A stretch of 64,000 nucleotides of DNA from Oscillospiraceae bacterium (GTDB lineage Bacteria; Bacillota; Clostridia; Saccharofermentanales; Saccharofermentanaceae), in the NCBI GenBank assembly GCA_902764825.1, contig CACWXL010000005.1, positions 177,960 through 241,959 of the forward strand. The letters run 5' to 3'. The stretch's first letter is position 1; each line of letters opens with the position of its first letter. The notes below the pieces were generated by a model, which was given only the letters and a program-made list of their open reading frames with translations, was not told the origin of the DNA and made no database searches. The position numbers and the translations under genes were made by a program. This document shows positions 1-7,306 of this stretch, piece by piece.

Positions 1-958
1 CGATTCCCATGAATACCAGGAACGGGATAGCTGCGATAAGTCCGAGCAGGAAATTCTGGAAGAATTCGACCGTGCCTTCCCACATATCCTTAAACTGTTC
101 GCCTACTCTCTCTCCGTATGTGACAACGTGAGGTTCCTCGATCTGTGTCTCTTCAAGGACTTCAGTGATCTGGAGATTTAATGTCGCATACTGAACCTGG
201 TTCTCAAGCACTCTGATGCGGGATTCACAGCTCTCGATCTGATATCTTACTTCGGTAAGTCTGTTCTGAAGGATGAGGATATTGTCGAGATCCTTTGCAT
301 CTGCAAGGAGCTTTATGAGCTGATCGTATTCGACTCTTAAAGAATCGACTCTTGCCTTTGTATCAACGTATTCAAGAGTAACATCCGATGTGTTCTCGCT
401 TGAAGACAATACCGTGCAGCTGTTGCCTACAGTGGTGATAAGGGAATCCAGCTTATCTGCAGGTATCCTGATCGTGTAATAGATCGTTCGCAGGTCCCTG
501 TTCTTGCCTGTGCCTGACATTGAGGAATTCTCGATATATCCGCCCAGTTCCCTGATCTGGCTCTCGACATCGGTCTTGACCTTGTCGATGGTCTTGGTCT
601 CAGTGGACATCGATACTGTCCTTATGAGGAGCCTGCCCTTTGCGGGATCGACATTTACTTCATTAGATACGGACGGACCTGCTCCCGGATCTGCCGGTGA
701 TTCATTGGCATATTCCGCTTCGTCATATCCGTAATCGTAATCGGCCATTGCATCTCCTGCTCCGGCCCTGTATTTTGCGCTGTTGCCGCTAAGCACTGAA
801 TTGATCGAATCGTTTACGACCTCGACTTTTGCGTTATGCTCAACAACTTGTGCGCTTGCTGCCTTCGCTTTTTTCAAATAGGCACCGAGCATGCCGAACC
901 CCAGGAAATTAACGGCGACCACGCCTGCGATTATTCCTATGACTGCACTTTTTTTCAT
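1..958 (-). CDS. DUF4349 domain membrane protein, partial (C-terminus off the left edge)
   Basis: Reading the minus strand from the ATG at 958 gives about 319 codons without a stop before the window edge. The N-terminus is a hydrophobic segment (about residues 3-20), followed by an EHNAKVEVVNDSIN stretch and a flexible acidic/Ser-Gly region. The body (about 100-290) has the DUF4349 pattern: GRLLIRTVSMSTETK, IRELGGYIENSS, IRIPADKLD, a long charged helix with LTEVRYQIE, and YATLNLQI. The last visible residues begin a second hydrophobic segment, the usual DUF4349 C-terminal helix. A GGAGG box lies 8 nt before the ATG. It is probably an envelope protein with an extracytoplasmic coiled domain; the family's function is not established. 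Its segment after the first helix resembles the anti-sigma-like protein at 45119-46111. It is transcribed divergently from the FkbM gene. Confidence 0.8.
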   Translation of the reverse strand, partial: MKKSAVIGIIAGVVAVNFLGFGMLGAYLKKAKAASAQVVEHNAKVEVVNDSINSVLSGNSAKYRAGAGDAMADYDYGYDEAEYANESPADPGAGPSVSNEVNVDPAKGRLLIRTVSMSTETKTIDKVKTDVESQIRELGGYIENSSMSGTGKNRDLRTIYYTIRIPADKLDSLITTVGNSCTVLSSSENTSDVTLEYVDTKARVDSLRVEYDQLIKLLADAKDLDNILILQNRLTEVRYQIESCESRIRVLENQVQYATLNLQITEVLEETQIEEPHVVTYGERVGEQFKDMWEGTVEFFQNFLLGLIAAIPFLVFMGI

Positions 959-1077
959 ATGTATGTCCTCCATATTGACATTTGATAGTCCTTCGTTGTT
1001 ACCTTAAGAACAGATATATGGAACAAAATGTTGCAGCCTTCTCGAAAAAAATCTGCCTTCGCTTTATACTTATCCCT

Positions 1078-2160
1078 ATGAATGTGTCCGGAACAAAACA
1101 AGATCTATGGGAATACCTGTCAGATGTCCGCCGCCCCATTGCCCTCTACGGCACGGGAGACGGTGCTGACAAGATAATCTCCGTGCTGGAAAGATACGGT
1201 CTTAAAGACCTTATCATTGCTGTTTTTGCAAGTGACGGTTTTGTCAGGGACAGAATGTTCCACGGGTTCAAGGTCATCTCTTATTCCGAATGCTGCGAAA
1301 AGTACGGTGACAAGGACTTCATCGTCCTCGTATGCTTCGGCTCATCAAGACCTGAAGTATTAGAGCAGGTATCAAGGATAAAGTCTGAAAGAGAGCTCTA
1401 TGTTCCTGACGTTCCCGTATACGGAAATGTCTTATTCACGCGTGAATTCTACGGATCTGCAAGAGATTCCATCGAAGACGTCTTTTCGCGCCTGGCAGAT
1501 GAAGCTTCGCAAAGATGCTTCGAGAACTACATAAGCTATAAGCTTACGGGCGACATATCTTATCTCGCCGGAGCCGAATCAGATCCTGATGATGAACTTA
1601 AACTGTTAAAGGACATCTCTGATGGCTGTTTTGTCGATCTCGGCGCTTACTACGGCGATACTCTGATCCGTTATCTTGATAAGTTCCCGTGCCTTGATAA
1701 GGCCATTGCAGTCGAGCCTGAGCGCCATTCATTCAAGAAGCTTAAAGAATGCGCAGAAAAGCTCGGTTCTGACATAACATGCATTAATGCACTTGTCGGA
1801 AGCCATACCGGCAAAGAGAAGGTATCGGCCTCCAGAGGAAGGGGCACAAGGGCTCTTGCGGCAAGCAATGTCGAGCTTAAGAAAACGATCGATATAGACG
1901 TAGTAACCGTTGATTCCATTGCCCCTGACAATGTCAGCTTCATCAAGTTCGATGTCGAAGGCTCTGAAGCAGATGCGGTAGAAGGCGCAAAAGAGACTGT
2001 CAGGAAATGCCGTCCCGCAATGAAGATCGCCTGCTATCACAGGAGCGAGGATGTTTTCGCGATCGTCAAAAAAGTTGCGGAGATCAGGGACGATTATAAG
2101 ATCTATATGCGCCACACAAGATGCATCCCGGGCTGGGATACTGACTTTTACTTTATCTGA
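1078..2160 (+). CDS. FkbM-family SAM-dependent methyltransferase
   Basis: The C-terminal half is a class I methyltransferase of the FkbM type. It has the glycine motif FVDLGAYYGDT (about residues 185-195), an acidic AVEPE after the next strand, and VSFIKFDVEGSEADAVEGA (about 285-303), the FkbM signature. The N-terminal ~150 residues (ALYGTGDGADKI, IAVFASDGFVRDR, FIVLVCFGSSRPEV) form the Rossmann-like half common in long FkbM proteins. The substrate is unknown; relatives O-methylate sugars or polyketides. I chose the ATG at 1078 because homologous sequence begins just after it. No good ribosome binding site precedes it, and an in-frame ATG at 1018 or TTG at 982 could extend the protein. The gene is followed after 12 nt by a phosphodiesterase on the same strand. 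Confidence 0.82.
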   Translation: MNVSGTKQDLWEYLSDVRRPIALYGTGDGADKIISVLERYGLKDLIIAVFASDGFVRDRMFHGFKVISYSECCEKYGDKDFIVLVCFGSSRPEVLEQVSRIKSERELYVPDVPVYGNVLFTREFYGSARDSIEDVFSRLADEASQRCFENYISYKLTGDISYLAGAESDPDDELKLLKDISDGCFVDLGAYYGDTLIRYLDKFPCLDKAIAVEPERHSFKKLKECAEKLGSDITCINALVGSHTGKEKVSASRGRGTRALAASNVELKKTIDIDVVTVDSIAPDNVSFIKFDVEGSEADAVEGAKETVRKCRPAMKIACYHRSEDVFAIVKKVAEIRDDYKIYMRHTRCIPGWDTDFYFI

Positions 2161-2172
2161 CAAGGAACGCTC

Positions 2173-2721
2173 ATGAAGATACTGATCGTAAGTGACTCAC
2201 ACGGCAATAACGGACCTCTAAGGGCGGCGATAATGAAGGAAGCTCCTGATATGCTGATCCATCTGGGTGATGCGGAATACTCACAATCAGAGATCGCAAG
2301 ATGGGCCGGAGCCCCAAAGACCCCCTGCATCTTCGTAAGGGGCAACTGCGATACTTACTGCGATCCGGATCTTGTAAGGAACAGTGCCGTCTTCACTCTC
2401 AACGGCCATAAGATATTCTGTTCCCACGGCCACCTGCAGAAAGTAAATTACGGACTTCTGACACTGTCGCTCACCGCTCAGGAGAACGGCTGTGACATCT
2501 GCATGTTCGGACACACGCATGTCCCATACGACAGCTTCGGTGATGCAGTCTCGGAATATAACGGATTCTATGAATCAGGCTTCGGATCGAGTTTCTCGGG
2601 GCCGCGCATCCTTAATCCCGGATCAGTCACACTCCCCCGCGGCGGTTCTGCGCGCAGTTACATGATAATGGATATGGAAGACGACGGCAGATATGACGTC
2701 AGGTACTACCTCTGCGATTAA
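2173..2721 (+). CDS. YfcE/MJ0936-type metallophosphoesterase
   Basis: A 182-residue calcineurin-like phosphoesterase of the small YfcE/MJ0936 family. All metal-site motifs are visible: SDSHG (7-11), HLGD (about 30-33), RGNCD (about 56-60), CSHGH (about 83-87) and FGHTHVP (about 112-118), then LNPGSVTLPRGG near the C-terminus. Family members are Mn2+-dependent phosphodiesterases acting on small model substrates; the physiological substrate is generally unknown. The start follows CAAGGAACGCTC with AAGGA as ribosome binding site. It lies 12 nt behind the FkbM gene, so they are probably co-transcribed. Its stop codon overlaps the stop codon of the convergent phosphate transporter. Confidence 0.88.
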   Translation: MKILIVSDSHGNNGPLRAAIMKEAPDMLIHLGDAEYSQSEIARWAGAPKTPCIFVRGNCDTYCDPDLVRNSAVFTLNGHKIFCSHGHLQKVNYGLLTLSLTAQENGCDICMFGHTHVPYDSFGDAVSEYNGFYESGFGSSFSGPRILNPGSVTLPRGGSARSYMIMDMEDDGRYDVRYYLCD

Positions 2722-4484
2722 GCCTTGGCAGCGGGCTTCCTGAACTTCTGGACGTACTCCTCGTACTTCTTCTCGTCATTCTTCTTACGCTGCTTGAAGT
2801 CGTGCATATAAGTATCCGGCTGTGTCTTGCTGGATGACTTGTATCTGTAAGCGATGGCAGCGATGTTGAGGCTGTGCTCGGCGATCCTGACGCAGCTGTA
2901 GAGAATATCGTTAAATACGAATCCCTGCTCTGTCGTGCAGTTGCCGTTAGCAAGTCTTTCAACGTGATTTGCCTTAAACTCGTCGCACATCTCGCTGATG
3001 ACGATCCTCAAGGGTCCAACATCGTCGGCGCCCTTGGCATTATTGGAAAGATAGCAGTCCAGAGCCATCGTGTAGATCTCGCGGACGGCGGGGATCACCA
3101 TGGCGAGCTCTGCCTTTGCGGCATCGGAGAATTCGAGATGCTTATTGGCGATCTCTTCTGATGAATCGGAGAGGTAGTTTGCGTGGTCGGCGATTCGCTC
3201 GACTTCACCTATGGCCTGGAGGATCCTTGATGACCTGTTCTTATCTTCAACGCTTAAGTGCTGTGTTGTCGTAAGCTTCATCAGGTAAGAGCCTAAGATA
3301 TCCTCGTAGCCGTCGACCTTCTCTTCGTTCTTCTTTATGTAATCGAAATCATTGGCGTTATAGCCGTTGATGAGCATTCCCATGGACTTATCAAGGCCGT
3401 CCTTTGCCTTGGTTACCATCTTGACCATCATGTTGCGGCACTCACCTACAGCGATCGAAGGTGTAAGCATGAGACGCTCGTCGAGCTTGAATTCCTGCTC
3501 TTCTTCCGTCTCCTTGACGATGAGATGGGCTATCTTTACAAGGAGCTTCGAGAACGGGAAAAGCAGTACCGTATTGGCGATGTTGAATACCGAGTGGATC
3601 GCAGCAACGCCTACGATATTTACAGGACTGTTCAGGAAGTCGAAATCGAATATCGCATTTACGCTGTAGAAAACGATGAGCCAGATGACCGTGCCGATGA
3701 GCTTTATCGCGACGTGAATGACCGTAACTCTCTTGGCATCCCTGTTAACACCGATGGATGAGAGGATAGCCGTCATGCATGTGCCGATATTGGCACCCAT
3801 TACGAGCGGAATGGCCATGCCGTATGTAAGCTGACCTGTCATGGAGATCGACTGCAGGATACCGATGGCGGCAGCCGAGCTCTGGATGATGCCTGTAACG
3901 ATCGCGCCGGAGAAAACGCCCAAGAGCGGATTCTTGAAGGCTGTCATTATGGATACGAAGCTGTCCATCTCTTTTAAAGGCTCCATGGATGAGGACATCA
4001 TGGTCATGCCCTGCATGAGGATGGAGAAGCCCAAGAGCATCGTGCCGATATCCTTGTTCTTCTGCTTCTTGGTTGCCATGATCAGGATAATACCGATAAG
4101 GGCAAAGATAAGAGAGAAGCATGAAGGCTTCAGAAGTCTTAAGATTATGTTGTCGCCTGAATCGATTCCGGCAAGGGATAAGATCCATGCCGTAAGCGTG
4201 GTGCCGATATCAGAACCGAAGATAACGCCTACTGTCTGGGGCAGTTCCATGATGCCGGAGTTAACGAAGCCGACCAGCATTACCGTCATGGCGGATGAAG
4301 ACTGTATGGCGATCGTTATGATGGCGCCTATGGTAAGACCTTTGAACTGGTTGTCAGTGGCTTTATTGAGGAGTTTCTCCAGGCGGCCGCCTGCGGTCTT
4401 CTTAAGTGAATCAGATAAGAGCTTCATTCCGTAAAGGAAGAATGCCAAGCCTCCGAAAAGGGTTACAAACATGAATATATCCAT
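2718..4484 (-). CDS. Na+/phosphate cotransporter family protein with PhoU-like C-terminal domain
   Basis: A 588-residue protein with the inverted repeat of the Na/Pi-II cotransporters. The two QSS motifs are QSSSAMTVMLVGFVNSG (about residues 60-76) and QSSAAAIGILQSISMTG (about 200-216), with GSDIGTTLTAW and GANIGTCMTA as paired re-entrant segments. About eight to nine membrane helices occupy residues 1-330. Residues ~340-575 are helical and PhoU-like (MLINGYNANDFDYI, EKVDGYEDILGSYLMKL, RILQAIGEVERIADHA). Known members import phosphate with Na+. It is monocistronic, with a possible promoter upstream (4518-4545). The 3' end overlaps the phosphodiesterase stop on the other strand. Confidence 0.9.
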   Translation of the reverse strand: MDIFMFVTLFGGLAFFLYGMKLLSDSLKKTAGGRLEKLLNKATDNQFKGLTIGAIITIAIQSSSAMTVMLVGFVNSGIMELPQTVGVIFGSDIGTTLTAWILSLAGIDSGDNIILRLLKPSCFSLIFALIGIILIMATKKQKNKDIGTMLLGFSILMQGMTMMSSSMEPLKEMDSFVSIMTAFKNPLLGVFSGAIVTGIIQSSAAAIGILQSISMTGQLTYGMAIPLVMGANIGTCMTAILSSIGVNRDAKRVTVIHVAIKLIGTVIWLIVFYSVNAIFDFDFLNSPVNIVGVAAIHSVFNIANTVLLFPFSKLLVKIAHLIVKETEEEQEFKLDERLMLTPSIAVGECRNMMVKMVTKAKDGLDKSMGMLINGYNANDFDYIKKNEEKVDGYEDILGSYLMKLTTTQHLSVEDKNRSSRILQAIGEVERIADHANYLSDSSEEIANKHLEFSDAAKAELAMVIPAVREIYTMALDCYLSNNAKGADDVGPLRIVISEMCDEFKANHVERLANGNCTTEQGFVFNDILYSCVRIAEHSLNIAAIAYRYKSSSKTQPDTYMHDFKQRKKNDEKKYEEYVQKFRKPAAKA

Positions 4485-4517
4485 AATTGTTACTGCTCCA
4501 ACATCATGTAAAAAGCG

Positions 4518-4545
4518 AATTTAACCGGATATATTTTATCGTCAA
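4518..4545 (-). promoter_or_regulatory. possible sigma-70 promoter for the Na/Pi cotransporter
   Basis: On the minus strand TTGACG (4540-4545) is separated by 16 nt from TAAATT (4518-4523), about 34 nt before the start codon at 4484. The -35 matches the consensus well; the -10 matches four of six positions. Confidence 0.3.
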
Positions 4546-4590
4546 AAAACGCTATTGTAAAACAAAAAAATGTTACAAGATTAAATATAT

Positions 4591-4626
4591 AGATGCCCGT
4601 CTATGTATCAACAAAGACGGGCATCT
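4591..4626 (-). terminator. intrinsic terminator of the ABC exporter operon
   Basis: A perfect 12-bp stem (AGATGCCCGTCT, 4591-4602, with AGACGGGCATCT, 4615-4626) with a 12-nt loop lies 26 nt beyond the stop codon of the minus-strand permease gene. The downstream minus strand is A/T-rich (ATATATTTAATC) but has no long uninterrupted T-run. Confidence 0.6.
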
Positions 4627-4651
4627 TAAGCCTTGATCTACCGTTATTAAG

Positions 4652-6352
4652 TTACTTTCTTCCAAGGACCGCCGGCAGGATAAGCGATACGAGGAATGCG
4701 ATAAGTGCATTGATCGCTGTTCCGATAAGGATGGCCGGGGTAAGGTGTCCTAAGAGGATTCCGGCTATAACTGCGACTGCAGAAGGCGTAAGTCCGAAAT
4801 AAAGGAACATCATCTGTACGATAAGTGCTATCGTCTGCGCCTGATCCTTAGGAAGCGAGAGCGAGATGAGGGTTCCTACAACCGTAGCAAAGAAGCTGAT
4901 CGACAGTATGAACAGGAACCATGCGATAACGCTTAAAGGATCAGCCTTAAGGATAACTGCCGCAACGATTATCGGGAGCAGAAGGTCTATCGCCGTGACG
5001 GAAAGACATCCGAGCAATGAATACAGGAGCTTCTTGTGCGGCTTTTCGGGGATCAAGATGAAGAAATCCTTGGAAGTGTCTTCCCTGATCGGGTCACCCA
5101 TGGTCCTGTAGAATGCCATGACTCCGAGCACTGCTGCGGGGATGAAGAAAGCATCGCCGTAAGGATACTGTCTCGCAAGGTATGCAACTACGCCTGCGAT
5201 GACCGTGTAGATGATCATCGTCGTGGAGAATACCTTGAGCTTGGCAAATCTGAATCTGTTGAAGAGAGCCTTATAAAGGAAGACGTTTGCGCCGCTTCCG
5301 TAATGGAAGCCTTCCCTGTCGACTTTGCCCTTTCTCTCCTTTTCCCTGGTCATGACACCGCCCTTTGCGGCATTTCTGGCACTCTCGAGCTGCTCTGCCT
5401 TATGTTCTGCGGCAAACATTGCATCTTCGTAGAAGTCTGCCTTGAGCTTCCAGATAACAAGAACGAGCACTGCACATGCTGCGACGAAGAGACCGAGATA
5501 GATGACCGAGGAAACGATATCACCGGTGCATGCATAATATGAGATGCCTCTGAGCCATCCCCAGAAAGGCACCCAGTGGGTATTTACGCCTGCAAAGAAT
5601 GCGAAGAGGGCAGCGATCACAGGCTGCTTTGTAATAACCGTATAAGCCAAGAAGCCAACGGCGATGGCACCGTAAACTCCGGCAAGGAAATTCTTGATGT
5701 TTCCGGTTCCGCTCTTCATTTTCGATGTGATCGTATAAAAGACCACCTGAACCAGTGTGCTGAATACGAGTGTCAGCGAATATACGATTATAATCGATAC
5801 CGCGCCCAAGAGGCTCAGGCCCGCGCCATGCGTCAGATTAGGTATCTGGAACAGCATGAACAGCGAGATCAGGAGTGATGAGCCGAGCGTGCAAAGAAGC
5901 CTGAACATGAGAACAGACTGAGGCCTCATCGGTGATGAGAACAGCATCGGAACATCCGCCGGCAGGAAGATCTTGGAAGAATTCTGTGCGTTTAAGATAT
6001 TAGTGGCAAGGATCAGAAGGAATATCGCGGAAATGGCAAGATCAACGATCTGCTCTTTTGTTATGTCGTATTTCTCCATCATCCGGCCGATCTTGGATTT
6101 GGCAAGCTGGCCAGATACCGCGTCTTCCACGGAGATCTCTTCGCCCGGACCTTCGCCTTCATCATACTGAATGATCGAAGTCTCTGAAGGTTCCGTATTG
6201 CTCTTCTTATCATTTTTGCTGAAGATCGAGGTAACAAGGCCTACGACAAGTCCGAAGACCATCGCGATTATAATGAAAGCAACCCACGTCTTCATCAGCT
6301 TTTTAATCGTGTTAAAAAGCGAGTGGGAAACATAATAAAGGAAAAGTCTCAT
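4652..6352 (-). CDS. ABC exporter permease subunit
   Basis: A 566-residue polytopic membrane protein. There is a cytoplasmic lead, a first helix at about 20-45 (VAFIIIAMVFGLVVGLVTSIF), a charged loop, then about ten further hydrophobic segments. The layout matches the putative ABC exporter/ABC-2 permeases. A central cytoplasmic region rich in charged residues (about 300-350, HKAEQLESARNAAKGG) divides two bundles. Its ATG sits in the 4-nt overlap with the upstream ATPase gene, so the two are translationally coupled and form one transporter. The substrate is unknown. A terminator hairpin follows at 4591-4626. Confidence 0.75.
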   Translation of the reverse strand: MRLFLYYVSHSLFNTIKKLMKTWVAFIIIAMVFGLVVGLVTSIFSKNDKKSNTEPSETSIIQYDEGEGPGEEISVEDAVSGQLAKSKIGRMMEKYDITKEQIVDLAISAIFLLILATNILNAQNSSKIFLPADVPMLFSSPMRPQSVLMFRLLCTLGSSLLISLFMLFQIPNLTHGAGLSLLGAVSIIIVYSLTLVFSTLVQVVFYTITSKMKSGTGNIKNFLAGVYGAIAVGFLAYTVITKQPVIAALFAFFAGVNTHWVPFWGWLRGISYYACTGDIVSSVIYLGLFVAACAVLVLVIWKLKADFYEDAMFAAEHKAEQLESARNAAKGGVMTREKERKGKVDREGFHYGSGANVFLYKALFNRFRFAKLKVFSTTMIIYTVIAGVVAYLARQYPYGDAFFIPAAVLGVMAFYRTMGDPIREDTSKDFFILIPEKPHKKLLYSLLGCLSVTAIDLLLPIIVAAVILKADPLSVIAWFLFILSISFFATVVGTLISLSLPKDQAQTIALIVQMMFLYFGLTPSAVAVIAGILLGHLTPAILIGTAINALIAFLVSLILPAVLGRK

Positions 6353-7086
6353 GCTTCAGGCTCTCCTTCACTGCTTACGGTTGATTTATCAATGCCCTCG
6401 GTTACTTCGAAGAACAGGTCTTCCAATGTCTTTCCGCTTGCATCGACCTCAGCTCTCGTAACGTTAGCCTTGATCTGGCCGTTCTGCATGATGATGGTCC
6501 TGTCCCAGAGCATGTCGACGCTGTCGATGATGTGGGTGCTGATAAACAGTGTCTTTCCCGCTTTGCGCATCTCTTCGATGTAATTCTTCAATTCCTTGAT
6601 CGCATGAGGATCAAGACCTACCAGAGGCTCATCGAGAAGGATGATGTCAGGATCGGGAAGAAGGCCCAGGCAGAGATTCAGTTTCTGCTGCATGCCCTTT
6701 GATAATTCATCACCGAACTTCTTGCGCTTGTCATCAAGCTCGAAGCGCTCAAGGAGCATGTTGATGCGGTCCTTGTAGTCCGTAAGCTTATATGCTCTTG
6801 CAATGAATTCCATGTGCTCTATGACTGTAAGCGTCGGATAGAGCGAAGGCATCTCCGGAATATAGCCCAGGATCTTTCTTGCGCCGACGGACTTATTGAC
6901 CATGCCGTTTACGGTGATGGTTCCGTCATACTTCAAAAAGCCGATGATGGACTTGATGATCGTACTCTTGCCGGCACCGTTGGGTCCCAGAAGGACTGTC
7001 AGAGAACCCGGCTCTAACGTGAACGATACATCATTGCATGCAACATTTTTACCGTAACGCTTCGTTACGTTCTTGACTTCTAACAT
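6349..7086 (-). CDS. ABC transporter ATP-binding protein
   Basis: A 245-residue ABC ATPase: Walker A GPNGAGKST (about residues 34-42), Q-loop region IPEMPSLYPTLTV, signature LSKGMQQKL (a variant of LSGGQ), Walker B DIILLDEPLVGLD, and the switch histidine in ISTHIID. The order and spacing fit CcmA/YbhF-type drug or lipid exporters. I chose the ATG at 7086 because GGGGG ends 9 nt upstream; a TTG two codons earlier is less likely. It overlaps the downstream permease by 4 nt and energises it. The last ~20 residues are an acidic tail. Confidence 0.9.
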   Translation of the reverse strand: MLEVKNVTKRYGKNVACNDVSFTLEPGSLTVLLGPNGAGKSTIIKSIIGFLKYDGTITVNGMVNKSVGARKILGYIPEMPSLYPTLTVIEHMEFIARAYKLTDYKDRINMLLERFELDDKRKKFGDELSKGMQQKLNLCLGLLPDPDIILLDEPLVGLDPHAIKELKNYIEEMRKAGKTLFISTHIIDSVDMLWDRTIIMQNGQIKANVTRAEVDASGKTLEDLFFEVTEGIDKSTVSSEGEPEA

Positions 7087-7306
7087 AATCAATTACCCCC
7101 AAATAGTAAAACACTGTGAAGATTCTGCCATTTGAAAAATCGGTTTGCAATAGATTTCCGGTGTTATTAAGGTGTAGTTAAGGATAGTTGTCAAAAAATC
7201 AATATCTTTATTTCCGAAATGCCATTTGCTAACGACTTTTGAAAACCCCCATGTTATTATTTTAAATACTAGTGCTTTTTCTAAATGTATTAGGGGTGTC
7301 TTAATT

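Noticed and set aside
7087..7306. Possible riboswitch in the 220-nt divergent gap
   Set aside because: I see no conserved riboswitch core or strong hairpin, only A/T-rich sequence with two ribosome binding sites.
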